Positions 23,172-31,098 of a stretch of 33,130 nucleotides of DNA are shown here, piece after piece. Within the stretch, counting starts at the first letter, position 1. Each line of letters begins with the position of its first letter. The notes under the pieces were generated by a model. That model did no database searches, was not told where the DNA came from, and worked only from the letters and a program-made list of their open reading frames with translations. This DNA comes from Thermogemmatispora sp. Its GTDB lineage: Bacteria > Chloroflexota > Ktedonobacteria > Ktedonobacterales > Ktedonobacteraceae. The stretch spans positions 1 through 33,130 of the forward strand of contig NZ_JADGIA010000034.1 in the NCBI RefSeq assembly GCF_019683635.1, written 5' to 3'. The position numbers and the translations under genes are program-made.

Positions 23172-24208
23172 CGTTGCCTCCCACCGCGCAGGCGGTGCTG
23201 GAGCCAGCGCGTAATCAGGGCATCCAGCGTCACCGCTGCCAGAATAGCGGCGCCATCGATCGCCTGCAGCCAGAACTGCGACAGCTTCAACAAGGTCAAG
23301 GCATTATCAATGGTTCCGAGCACGATCGCGCCAAGCATCGCCCCCAGGATAGTCCCGGAGCCGCCGAAGATATTCACTCCGCCCACGACGACCGCGGCGA
23401 TCACCTGTAGCTCCAGGCCCGTCGCCGCCCCCGAATCGACTGTCGCAAAGCGTGCGCCCCAGAGCACTCCAGCAAAGCCGCTCAAGAGGCCACAGAGCAG
23501 AAAGGTCAGGAAGATCAGGCGCTCAGCGCGCAAGCCGGCCAGGCGCGCCGCCTCGGGATTGCTTCCCAGGGCATACAGCTCGCGACCGGTGCGGGTCGCC
23601 CGCAACAGATAGGCAAAGATCAGGGCGATGGCTGCCGCAAAGACAATCAGAGCCGGGACTCCCAGAATATGGGTGGTTGCCAGGGAGAGGAAGCTATCTG
23701 GCACGTCGTAGGCGCTCACCTGCGTTCCGCCCGCGATATACGAGTCCAGGCCGCGGTAAAGATAGAGCGTTCCCAGCGTCGCCACGATGGCCGGCACCCT
23801 TCCCAGGGCCACAATCAGGCCGTTGACCGCCCCCAGAACGGCCCCCAGGGCGCAGCCAAGCAAGATAATCAGAATCACCGGCGTCTGCGGATGGTTCTTC
23901 AAAACGTCGGCGCAGACAAAAGCGGTCATGCCAACGGTAGAGCCGACCGAGAGATCCACATTGCGCGTCAGGATCACCATTGTCTCGCCGACTGCCACAA
24001 TGGCCAAAATGGCGATCGAGAGCAGGATCTGCTCGAAATTGCCCGGCGTCAGGAAGCGCGGCGTCTGCAGACCGACCAGGGCAACGATCACCAGCAGCAC
24101 GACGATCAAGCCCAGCTCTCGCACACGGCCCACCAGGGCCACAAGGCGCTTGCCGCCGGGGCGCACGCGCCCGCGCGACTCCTCTACACGGGTCGTTGTT
24201 GTGCTCAT
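23168..24208 (-). CDS. rhaP: Rhamnose ABC transporter permease (first of two)
   Basis: Second RbsC-family inner-membrane permease of the importer. The 346-residue product has a polar N-terminus of about 25 residues and then the standard hydrophobic helices. Motifs include VGETMVILTRNVDLSVGSTVGM, VATLGTLYLYRGLDSY, GRELYALGSNPEAARLAGL, and IAAVVVGGVNIFGGSGTILGA. The ATG at 24208 has GAGG seven bases upstream. The open frame extends to 24316, but that would overlap the ATPase gene, so it is rejected. It starts 13 bases after the ATPase stop and its own stop overlaps the rhaQ start by four bases. Assignment to rhamnose rests on the operon. Confidence 0.87.
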   Translation of the reverse strand: MSTTTTRVEESRGRVRPGGKRLVALVGRVRELGLIVVLLVIVALVGLQTPRFLTPGNFEQILLSIAILAIVAVGETMVILTRNVDLSVGSTVGMTAFVCADVLKNHPQTPVILIILLGCALGAVLGAVNGLIVALGRVPAIVATLGTLYLYRGLDSYIAGGTQVSAYDVPDSFLSLATTHILGVPALIVFAAAIALIFAYLLRATRTGRELYALGSNPEAARLAGLRAERLIFLTFLLCGLLSGFAGVLWGARFATVDSGAATGLELQVIAAVVVGGVNIFGGSGTILGAMLGAIVLGTIDNALTLLKLSQFWLQAIDGAAILAAVTLDALITRWLQHRLRGGRQR

Positions 24209-24221
24209 GCACGTACCTCGC

Positions 24222-25745
24222 TCACCTGCTCTGTCTGTTCTGTCCCGTTGCTGCCAGCATGACTTTCTCCTGATCGGCCTCGGTGCGACTGAACAGGCCA
24301 GTGACGCAGCCCTCATGCATGACGAGCACCCGATCCGACATGGCCAGAATCTCGGGTAGCTCGCTGGAGATCAGGAGGATGGCCAGACCACGCGCGGCTA
24401 ACTCGGAGATGATGCGATGGACCTCGGCTTTGGCGCCGATGTCGATGCCACGCGTCGGCTCATCAAGGATGAGGATACGCGGCTCGGTCGCCAGCCATTT
24501 GCCCAGCACTACCTTCTGCTGATTGCCACCTGAGAGGGCGCGCACCGGCTGGGTCAGGCGCCCACCGCGCACGCGCAGGCGCTCAGCATAATCGGCGGCG
24601 ATTTTCAGCTCCTGGCGCGACCTGATCAGTGAGAAGCGCGCGACGCGTTGCAAAATAGAAAGGGTGATATTTCGGGCGATGGAGAAATCGAGGACGAGGC
24701 CCTGCTGATGGCGATCTTCGGGGACGTAGGCGATACCATAGCGCATGGCATCGCGCGGCGAACGGATGCTGACCGGGCGCCCGTCAACCAGGATCTCACC
24801 GCTCTCGGCCTGATCGATGCCGAAGAGGACGCGCGCCACCTCAGTGCGGCCTGCCCCAACCAGACCAGCCAGCCCGAGGATCTCGCCACGCCGCAGCTGA
24901 AAGCTCACGTCGCGGAAGACACCGGCACGGGACAGATGGCGTACCTCCAGCACGACCTCACCAACTGCTGCCTCCTCTTTGGGGAAGAGAGCCGCCAGCT
25001 CTCGCCCTACCATGTGACGAACGGTCTCTTCGGGTGTCAGATCCTGAGCTGGAGCTGTGATCACCCGCTGCCCATCACGCAGGACCGTCACGCGGCTGGC
25101 CAGGCGAAAGACCTCCTCCAGGCGATGGCTGACAAAGAGGATCGCCACCTGCCGCGCCCGCAGCTGCTCGACGATGGTGAAGAGGTCCTCCACCTCGCGC
25201 GGCGAGAGTGAGGCTGTCGGCTCATCCATGATCAAGACACGTGCATCCTGCGACAAGGCTCGCGCAATCTCGACCAACTGCCGATCAGCCACCGAGAGGC
25301 CCCGCACCGGTAGATAGACATTCAGCTCCACACCCAGCGATTGCAGCAGCTGCTCTACCTCGCGATACATACGGCGCCAATCGATGCGCCCCAGGCGATC
25401 GCGCGGCTGATGGCCCATAAAGACATTCTCGGCCACGTCAAGATCAGGGAAAAGGGTCGGTTCCTGATGGATGACAGCAATGCCAACAGCCTGAGCCTGC
25501 GCGGGGCTGCGCAGCTCGACCGCCTCGCCGTTGATTTTGAGGAGACCACGATCGGGGCGGTGCACGCCTGCCAGAATCTTTACCAGCGTGCTTTTGCCGG
25601 CACCATTCTCGCCTACCAGCGCATGGACTTCGCCCGCATAGAGGCTCAAGTCCACCTCTTTGAGGGCTTGAATGGCCCCGAAACGCTTGCTAACGCCGAC
25701 CAGCTCGATCACGGGCACCGCCGCTTGCGGCGCGGCAACTTCCAT
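24222..25745 (-). CDS. rhaT: Rhamnose ABC transporter ATP-binding protein (duplicated ATPase)
   Basis: Double-domain sugar ABC ATPase of the RbsA/MglA type that powers the importer. The 507-residue protein holds two ATPase domains. Domain one has a complete Walker A (GENGAGKST, about residue 46), a signature LSVADRQLVEIARAL, and Walker B VLIMDEPTASL. Domain two has the degenerate Walker A LVGAGRTEV typical of this class, the signature LSGGNQQKVVLGKWL, and LILDEPTRGIDIGAK. The ATG has an AGGGGGA site about five bases upstream. It is the first gene of the rha run, directly downstream of the LacI operator region. The name rhaT follows the Rhizobium convention and is not the E. coli proton symporter of the same name. 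Confidence 0.88.
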   Translation of the reverse strand: MEVAAPQAAVPVIELVGVSKRFGAIQALKEVDLSLYAGEVHALVGENGAGKSTLVKILAGVHRPDRGLLKINGEAVELRSPAQAQAVGIAVIHQEPTLFPDLDVAENVFMGHQPRDRLGRIDWRRMYREVEQLLQSLGVELNVYLPVRGLSVADRQLVEIARALSQDARVLIMDEPTASLSPREVEDLFTIVEQLRARQVAILFVSHRLEEVFRLASRVTVLRDGQRVITAPAQDLTPEETVRHMVGRELAALFPKEEAAVGEVVLEVRHLSRAGVFRDVSFQLRRGEILGLAGLVGAGRTEVARVLFGIDQAESGEILVDGRPVSIRSPRDAMRYGIAYVPEDRHQQGLVLDFSIARNITLSILQRVARFSLIRSRQELKIAADYAERLRVRGGRLTQPVRALSGGNQQKVVLGKWLATEPRILILDEPTRGIDIGAKAEVHRIISELAARGLAILLISSELPEILAMSDRVLVMHEGCVTGLFSRTEADQEKVMLAATGQNRQSR

Positions 25746-25787
25746 AGTTCCCCCTGGTGAGTGTCTTTCGCAGACGATCAGTGCTAC

Positions 25788-25793
25788 ATTCTA
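25788..25793 (-). promoter_or_regulatory. Possible -10 box of the rha operon promoter
   Basis: The minus strand reads TAGAAT at 25793-25788, placing a start near 25780 and a leader of about 35 bases before the rhaT ATG. The hexamer 17 bases upstream (TGATCG) is a poor -35. An imperfect hairpin, with CGGCCAG/CTGGCCG and GAGCC/GGCTC stems (25823-25862), lies between this box and the LacI operator at 25884-25899. Confidence 0.3.
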
Positions 25794-25883
25794 TCCGCTG
25801 ATCCGTTCGACGATCAGGCAATCGGCCAGTCAGTGAGCCTGGTCATTGGCTCGCTCTGGCCGGGGTGCATGGGCCGGCTGCTA

Positions 25884-25899
25884 ATTGAAACGTTTCAAT
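25884..25899. promoter_or_regulatory. LacI-family operator (perfect 16-bp palindrome)
   Basis: ATTGAAACGTTTCAAT is perfectly symmetric around a central CG, the hallmark of LacI-family operators. It lies between the divergent rha operon and the LacI-type regulator gene and is superimposed on the -35 of the rightward promoter. Binding would therefore block regulator transcription directly. It is about 90-100 bases upstream of the suggested rha -10, so control of that side may need looping, a second site or a different promoter. Confidence 0.8.
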
Positions 25900-25913
25900 G
25901 CTGAGAGTATAAT
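25885..25913 (+). promoter_or_regulatory. Rightward promoter towards the LacI-type regulator
   Basis: TTGAAA (25885-25890), a 17-base spacer, and TATAAT (25908-25913) make a near-consensus sigma70-type promoter. Transcription would start near 25920, leaving a leader of about 360 bases before the regulator ATG at 26283. The -35 is inside the palindromic operator. Confidence 0.7.
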
Positions 25914-26282
25914 CGAGGCCAGCCTGATTGTCAAGGGGAAGAACGCCCTTATGCGCAGGGCAAACGGCAGGAAGATGGCCAGAGGGCAGACAGTTGTGGC
26001 ATACTATCTTGTGATACAGTCGGGTCAGTCAGCAGAGGATGTGGCTTCAGCGGCCCTCCTGATTGCCACCAGGGCCAAGACAGGACCTTCTGCCCCTGGT
26101 AGATTGCGGCGCGACCCAGGCTGAATAATGCACAGCGACGAGAACCTCGCCCCAGCCCAGCGCGCAGGAGCGGCCCGTATTGAGAGGGAGCGACCGCCAG
26201 ACCGCCTGCAGCACTAGGGGGCTTGCCTTATCATTATCATCTTCATGCCTATGGATTTCGCTTCTGTCTATGGAGTGCGTGC
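25914..26282 (+). other. Long untranslated stretch ahead of the LacI-type regulator
   Basis: These 369 bases lie between the rightward promoter and the regulator gene. A 57-codon frame (ATG 25951, stop ending 26124) has AAGGGG 12 bases upstream, a poor distance, and a product that I do not recognise. The right end has GGAG eight bases before the regulator ATG. No named RNA element is visible. Confidence 0.35.
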
Positions 26283-27347
26283 ATGCCAAGTATTCGTGAG
26301 GTAGCCGAGCGGGCCGGTGTCTCGCTTGGGACCGTCTCTAATGTGTTGAATCATCCCGAGCTGGTAGCGGAAGAGACAAGGCAGCGCGTGCAGCGCATCA
26401 TTGACGAGCTGGGTTTTGTCCGCAATGGTTCGGCGCGCCAGCTTCGCGCCGGGCGCAGCCTCTATATCGGCCTGGTAGTGCTTGATGTGGCCAATCCCTT
26501 CTTTACCGAGGTGGCGCGCGGCGTCGAGGATGTGGCCAGCGAGGCTGGTTACGTGGTCATCCTCTGCAATTCAGACGACTCGCCTGAGCGCGAGGCCCAC
26601 TATCTGCGAGTGCTGGAAGAGCAGCGCGCGCACGGTGTGCTGATCACCCCCGTGCTTGATGACCACACCCATCTCTATCGCCTGCGCAAGCGCGGCATCT
26701 CTGTGGTCTTGCTGGACCGTCCGAGTCGGCAGTCAGATCTGTGCTCGGTGGCCGTCGACGATGTGCATGGGGGCGAGCTGGCTGTGGAGCATTTGCTGGC
26801 CCAGGGACACGAGCGCATTGCTTTTGTCAATGGCCCGCATTCGATTCGCCAATGCGCCGATCGTCTGGAGGGCGTGCAGCGGGCGGTGCGCGCGGCAGGC
26901 GCTGATCCCGCTCAGGTAGTCTTAGAGGTTACCAGGCCCTTTCTGAATGCCCGCGAGGGAGAGCGCGCTGTCGAGCAGATCTTGAGTGTGAGCGAGGCTG
27001 AGCGCCCAACAGCCATCTTCTGCGCCAACGATCTGCTGGCTCTGGGAGTCATGCGCGGCCTCACCAGGCGCGGCTTTGCGATCCCGCGCGACTTTGCCCT
27101 CGTCGGCTACGACGATGTTGATTTTGCCGGCATGCTTTCGACGCCGCTGACCTCCGTGCGCCAGCCCAAGTATCAGCTTGGCCGCAGCGCTGCCGAGCTA
27201 CTCCTGGATGAGGCCGACCATCCCACTACGCACGAGCACCGCCAGCTTACCTACCAGCCCGAGCTGATTGTACGCGAATCCAGTAGCTACCGCCGTCCGC
27301 GGCGCTCCCGCTTCACGCGACCGGGCGCATCTCCTACCTCTCCCTGA
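26283..27347 (+). CDS. LacI-family transcriptional regulator, probable rhamnose regulator
   Basis: Dimeric or tetrameric sugar-responsive repressor. The 354-residue product begins with the LacI helix-turn-helix, SIREVAERAGVSLGTVSNVLNHP (about 3-25), then the hinge-helix region ending near residue 58. A periplasmic-binding-like effector domain follows, including IGLVVLDVANPFFTEVARGVE, VAVDDVHGGELAVEHLLAQGH, and FCANDLLALGVMRGL. The C-terminal 20 residues are basic and Ser/Arg/Pro-rich. ATG 26283 has GGAG eight bases upstream. A TTG at 26223 also opens the frame but would add 20 residues before the helix-turn-helix. It is divergent from the rha genes, with the perfect 16-bp palindrome between. 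Rhamnose or rhamnulose as effector is inferred from context only. Confidence 0.92.
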   Translation: MPSIREVAERAGVSLGTVSNVLNHPELVAEETRQRVQRIIDELGFVRNGSARQLRAGRSLYIGLVVLDVANPFFTEVARGVEDVASEAGYVVILCNSDDSPEREAHYLRVLEEQRAHGVLITPVLDDHTHLYRLRKRGISVVLLDRPSRQSDLCSVAVDDVHGGELAVEHLLAQGHERIAFVNGPHSIRQCADRLEGVQRAVRAAGADPAQVVLEVTRPFLNAREGERAVEQILSVSEAERPTAIFCANDLLALGVMRGLTRRGFAIPRDFALVGYDDVDFAGMLSTPLTSVRQPKYQLGRSAAELLLDEADHPTTHEHRQLTYQPELIVRESSSYRRPRRSRFTRPGASPTSP

Positions 27348-27414
27348 GCGCCTACCCGCCTCTGCCTCGCCTTGCTCCCTACTTGCTGCTTATCCCAAAC
27401 TGCTTCTTCGCTCT

Positions 27415-28590
27415 CTAACGTCGCCTGATGGCCAGTTTTGCCAGGCGCTCACCTGCTTGCAGTAAGGTCTCGTCGTTTTTGCAGAAGGAGAAGCGCAGAT
27501 ATTTGCTGCCGATATGGGAGTGTTCAGGGCAGTAGAAGGTCTCAGGGGGAATACCGGCGACGCCGATCTCGCTGATGAGATAGCGCGCAAATTCGAGCGG
27601 CGTGCCGTTGAAGACCGGTGAGAAGTCGGCCAGGACAAAGTAAGTGCCCTCGGGCACTCGATACGGGAGGCCCGCAGCATCGAGAGCCTGCAAGAGCAAC
27701 TGGCGCTTGTGCTCGTATAGCTCCTTCAGGCCCCGGTAGTAGCTATCTGGAAGGCTCAGGGCGTAGGCAATGGCTTCCTGGGTGGGATGGTGCACGGCAA
27801 AGGTGATGAACTGATGGGCACGAGCGACACCGTCCACCAGGTCGGGATGACCATAGACCCAGCCGATCTTCCAGCCGGTGGCGCTGAAGGCTTTACCCGA
27901 GCTGCTGACCGTCACGGTGCGTTCGAACATGCCAGGCAGGGTGGCAATGGGAATATGGCGCGCATCGTCAAAGATCAGATGCTCGTAGACCTCATCGGCA
28001 ATGACAGTTACATCGTGTTCGATGCACAGTTCAGCGATGCAGGCCAGTTCCTCACGCGAGAAGACGCGTCCACAGGGATTATGTGGGGTATTGAGGATGA
28101 GAGCGCGTGTTTTAGGCGTGAAGGCGGCGCGCAGCTCAGCGGGGTCGAAGGTCCACTGGGGTGGATGCAGCGGCACGTAGACGGGCGTGGCGCCGGCCAT
28201 GAGGATATTAGGTACATAGGAATCGTAGAATGGCTCGATCACAATGACCTCATCGCCAGGATCAACCAGGCCCAGGACGGCGGCAAAGATGCCCTCGGTA
28301 GCGCCCGCGGTCACAATGACGCCGCGCTCCGGGTCGATCTCCAAGCCATAGAAGCGCGCCGCGTGAGCGGCCACGGCGCGGCGCAGCGAGGGCGTCCCTG
28401 GTCCCGGGGCGTACTGATTGTACTGGCCGGCTTGCAAGGCCGCCACGAGCTGGGCAATGATGTCGGGAGGGGTATCGAAATCGGGTCTCCCTTGCCCCAG
28501 ATTGAGGGCGTTGTGCTGCTGTGCCAGGACGTTGATCTCCGTAAAAATAGTAGTCCCAAAGCTCGCTACACGCCGAGCAGCAGTAGCCAT
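27415..28590 (-). CDS. Class I/II PLP-dependent aminotransferase (KAT / methionine aminotransferase-like)
   Basis: Fold-type I aminotransferase. The 391 residues hold an N-terminal NALNLGQGRPDFDTPPDI motif, then the Y-x-APGPGTPSLRRAVA and GATEGIFAAVLGLV segments that bind the cofactor phosphate. Next come the substrate-carboxylate motif NTPHNPCGRVF (N171), D199 in VIADEVYEHL, and the PLP lysine K233 in SSSGKAFSATGWKIGW. The C-terminal FSFCKNDETL segment resembles kynurenine/glutamine-transaminase K type enzymes such as YbdL. The exact amino donor cannot be read from sequence. ATG 28590 has GAGGAG about ten bases upstream and a perfect TATAAT (minus strand, 28635-28630) about 40 bases before the start. 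It is convergent with the LacI-type gene (67 bases) and divergent from the phosphatase gene. Confidence 0.92.
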   Translation of the reverse strand: MATAARRVASFGTTIFTEINVLAQQHNALNLGQGRPDFDTPPDIIAQLVAALQAGQYNQYAPGPGTPSLRRAVAAHAARFYGLEIDPERGVIVTAGATEGIFAAVLGLVDPGDEVIVIEPFYDSYVPNILMAGATPVYVPLHPPQWTFDPAELRAAFTPKTRALILNTPHNPCGRVFSREELACIAELCIEHDVTVIADEVYEHLIFDDARHIPIATLPGMFERTVTVSSSGKAFSATGWKIGWVYGHPDLVDGVARAHQFITFAVHHPTQEAIAYALSLPDSYYRGLKELYEHKRQLLLQALDAAGLPYRVPEGTYFVLADFSPVFNGTPLEFARYLISEIGVAGIPPETFYCPEHSHIGSKYLRFSFCKNDETLLQAGERLAKLAIRRR

Positions 28591-28621
28591 GCCTGTGTGC
28601 TCCTCACAAAGCTTTGATCAG

Positions 28622-28650
28622 TTGAGACTATTATACCTCTCTGGTATACT
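28622..28650 (+). promoter_or_regulatory. Rightward promoter towards the phosphatase gene
   Basis: TTGAGA (28622-28627), a 17-base spacer, and TATACT (28645-28650) form a good sigma70-type promoter with a start near 28657, about 180 bases before the phosphatase ATG. Its spacer contains, on the other strand, the TATAAT (28635-28630) that would serve the aminotransferase gene. The two promoters therefore overlap face to face. Confidence 0.6.
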
Positions 28651-28659
28651 CCCAGTATA
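28645..28659. promoter_or_regulatory. Operator-like palindrome between aminotransferase and phosphatase genes
   Basis: TATACT-CCC-AGTATA is a perfect 6-3-6 palindrome. It covers the -10 box of the rightward promoter and the expected -35 position of the leftward aminotransferase promoter. A bound protein would touch both. It may partly be symmetric by virtue of the -10 sequence itself. Confidence 0.4.
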
Positions 28660-28835
28660 TGCCGCTCTGGGGGAGAGAGGCGAGTGCCTGGTGAGTCTGA
28701 CCTGCACTCGACCGAGCCGACGGAGCGGCCTGATGTCTTTGTCCGGCAGGGCAGGACCACTGAGCTGGCCCGCCGCCCGCCTCTCTGGTCTCATCTAGCT
28801 AGTCTGGTATCTGGTAGGGAGTCAAACGTCGCAAG

Positions 28836-29366
28836 ATGGCTGTGGTGAGAGGATTGTACACTGTTGATTTGTTGAAGGATCAGCGTCTGAGCATTATGGG
28901 GCATCCAGCGGGCGGCGCCTTGCTGGAACAGGCCATCAAGATGCTGCGCAGCGCGGGGGTAGATGTGCTGGTCTCGCTGCTAACGGGTGAGGAGATCGAG
29001 GAGATTGGTCTCCAGCGTGAGGCCCAGACCTGCCAGGAGCAGGGGCTGCGCTATTTCCATTTCCCGATCCCTGACCTGCAGGGGCCGCCGCTGGATGGCG
29101 AGATCCAAGACCTGCTGAGCGAGCTGTATGAGCTGCTGTGTGCCGGTCAGCATATTGCAATCCATTGCCGCCTCGGCATTGGGCGCTCGGCGATGATTGC
29201 CGCCGGACTGCTGGTGCGCGCAGGCTACTCGGTGCCGCTGGCCGTGGGCCTGCTCTCGTCGGCTCGCGGCTGCTTTGTGCCACAGACACCGACGCAGCTG
29301 GAGTGGATTGAGGCCCTGGAGCGCTACTATCGCCAGCAGGGCCTGCCTTTTCTTGACGATGCCTGA
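28836..29366 (+). CDS. Dual-specificity/tyrosine phosphatase family protein (CX5R)
   Basis: Predicted cysteine-based phosphatase. The 176-residue, single-domain product has the active-site P-loop IHC111RLGIGR117SAMIAAG, matching HCxxGxxR(S/T). A general-acid Asp lies in the HFPIPD80LQGPP loop about 30 residues earlier, as in this family. The N-terminus (LSIMGHPAGGALLEQAIKMLRSAGVDVLVSLLTGEE) matches bacterial cyclin-dependent-kinase-inhibitor-3-like phosphatases. No signal peptide or transmembrane helix is seen. The substrate, protein phosphotyrosine or another phosphomonoester, cannot be told. The ATG has no strong ribosome-binding site (GGTAGGGAG lies about 15 bases upstream). It is divergent from the aminotransferase gene and convergent with the amidohydrolase gene. 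Confidence 0.85.
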   Translation: MAVVRGLYTVDLLKDQRLSIMGHPAGGALLEQAIKMLRSAGVDVLVSLLTGEEIEEIGLQREAQTCQEQGLRYFHFPIPDLQGPPLDGEIQDLLSELYELLCAGQHIAIHCRLGIGRSAMIAAGLLVRAGYSVPLAVGLLSSARGCFVPQTPTQLEWIEALERYYRQQGLPFLDDA

Positions 29367-29430
29367 CTGAGCTGAACTGAGCCGAGCCGAGCGCGTCCGG
29401 CAGCCCTGTCCGCGATGATCTGCCCGGAGG

Positions 29431-29457
29431 CCATGCGGCCCATGCGGCCACTGCGGC
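29431..29457. repeat. Short tandem repeat, 9-bp unit, three copies
   Basis: CCATGCGGC (29431-29439), CCATGCGGC (29440-29448) and CACTGCGGC (29449-29457) lie in tandem in the 119-base gap between the convergent phosphatase and amidohydrolase genes. A partial fourth unit, CACGGCC, follows. It is probably a replication-slippage product without function. Confidence 0.6.
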
Positions 29458-29485
29458 CACGGCCAGGGTCAGGGGCCACACTCGC

Positions 29486-31096
29486 TTAAACTTCGCCATA
29501 GACCGGCAGGCCGCCCACGATGGTGGCCTGAATACCGTTGCTGACCAGGCGCTCGGGCGGGATCTGAAAAGGGTCCTCGGGCAAGACCACGGCGTCGCCA
29601 AACTTGCCGACGCTGAGCGAGCCTTTGTCGGCCTCCTCGGCACCAGCATAGGCCGCCCCAAGGGTGTAGCCATAGAGCGCAGCGCTCAGCGAGAGCGCCT
29701 GCTCCGGCAGCCAGGAGGGGCGCCCGCTCTCGGGATCGGTGCGCTGGACGGCGGCGTAGATGATGCGCAGCGGATCAAATAGCTCGACGGGAGCATCAGA
29801 GCCAAGAGCGAGAGGAATACCACGCTCGTACATGGTGCGATAGGCGTAGGCCCGTCGATGGCGCTCCCCCCAGTAGCGTTCGGCTATGTCACGATCGGCC
29901 ACGGCATGGTAGGGCTGCACCGAGGCAATCACGCCCAGGCGGCGCATCCGCTCCAGATCGGTAGCGTGAATCAGCTGCACATGCTCCAGGCGATAGCGCA
30001 GGCGCTCGCCAGGGCGCTGGCCCTGCTCAGTCAGATGGCGCTGGGCCAGTTCGATGGCGTCGAGCGCCACGCGCGCCGCCCGATCACCAATAGCGTGGAT
30101 GGCAATGAGCAGATTTAGCTCGCTCGCCTCCCTGACCAGGGCACGCATCTCTTCCTCGGGCGTAGCCAGAATCCCGTAATTTGAGAGACTGCCCTCGTAG
30201 CTGTCGAGCATGGCGGCGGTCTGCGAGCCAAGGGTGCCATCAGCGAAGATCTTGATGCCTCCAATGCGCAGCAGGACATCCTCTTCGTCCGCTTTGAGCA
30301 GACCAGCGCGCAGCTCGGGCAAGGGATGACGCTGGAGGATCATACGCACCCGCAGCGGCAGACGCCCCTCCGCCCGCAGGGAAGCCAATAAATCGTAGGT
30401 CGCGCGATCTTCGATATCGTGGATGGCCGTAATACCAGAGCGCAGGAGCGCTGCCAGCGTCTCCTGCAGGAGCTGGCGCGCCAGGGTCGGTGAAGGCGGG
30501 GAGATCAGGCGAGCAACCAGTTCCATCGCTGCCCCTTCCTGCAAAATGCCGGTCGGCTGGCCACTGCCATCGCGCAGAATAGCGCCGCCGGGCGGATCGG
30601 GCGTCTCGGCGGTGATGCCCGCCCGTGCCAGGGCCAGCGAATTCACCCACAGTAGATGACCGTCCTTGCTCCAGAGGGCGACCGGGTGCTCGGGCGCCGC
30701 CGCATCCAGTACTTCCCTGGTGGGGAAAGCGCGCGACGGCCAGCGATTGCGATCCCAGTGGCTGCCAACGACCCATTCACCGACAGGCGTACGGGCCACG
30801 CGCTCGCGCACCAACTGGGCCACCTCGTCGGCGCTATTGCAGGCCGCTGCGTCGATATCATGGCTGCGGTAAGCAGTGGCCAGCAGATGGATATGAGCAT
30901 CAATGAAGCCCGGCAGCACCGTCTTGCCGCGCAGATCGATCAGCTCGGCCTGCGTCCCGGCAGCCTGGCGGACCTCGACATTGTCTCCGATCGCCACGAT
31001 ACGCCCGCTCTCACGCTCGACGGCCATCGCCTGGGCCTGGGGCCGAGAGGCATCCATCGTATAGAGCTTACCGTTGAGATAGACTATTCGGCTCAT
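29486..31096 (-). CDS. YtcJ-like metal-dependent amidohydrolase (amidohydro_3)
   Basis: Predicted TIM-barrel hydrolase acting on an amide or related bond; the substrate is unknown. The 536 residues follow the YtcJ pattern. A beta-sandwich start (RIVYLNGKLYTMD) is followed by metal ligands in GFIDAHIHLL (H68, H70), then GEWVVGSHWDRNRWP, LWSKDGHLLWVNSLAL, GGIKIFADGTLGSQTAAM, IAIHAIGDRA, LEHVQLI and the conserved Asp in ALGSDAPVE. The C-terminus re-forms the sandwich (GKFGDAVVLPEDPF). ATG 31096 begins two bases after the methyltransferase stop, with GGATGG seven bases upstream. ATG 31108 would overlap that gene by 10 bases and has AAAGG directly abutting it. Tight spacing implies co-transcription with the methyltransferase gene. 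Confidence 0.88.
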   Translation of the reverse strand: MSRIVYLNGKLYTMDASRPQAQAMAVERESGRIVAIGDNVEVRQAAGTQAELIDLRGKTVLPGFIDAHIHLLATAYRSHDIDAAACNSADEVAQLVRERVARTPVGEWVVGSHWDRNRWPSRAFPTREVLDAAAPEHPVALWSKDGHLLWVNSLALARAGITAETPDPPGGAILRDGSGQPTGILQEGAAMELVARLISPPSPTLARQLLQETLAALLRSGITAIHDIEDRATYDLLASLRAEGRLPLRVRMILQRHPLPELRAGLLKADEEDVLLRIGGIKIFADGTLGSQTAAMLDSYEGSLSNYGILATPEEEMRALVREASELNLLIAIHAIGDRAARVALDAIELAQRHLTEQGQRPGERLRYRLEHVQLIHATDLERMRRLGVIASVQPYHAVADRDIAERYWGERHRRAYAYRTMYERGIPLALGSDAPVELFDPLRIIYAAVQRTDPESGRPSWLPEQALSLSAALYGYTLGAAYAGAEEADKGSLSVGKFGDAVVLPEDPFQIPPERLVSNGIQATIVGGLPVYGEV

Positions 31097-31098
31097 GC

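Noticed and set aside
25951-26124. A 57-codon frame in the leader of the LacI-type regulator
   Set aside because: The ribosome-binding site is too far from the ATG and the product matches nothing that I know; kept only as a possibility.
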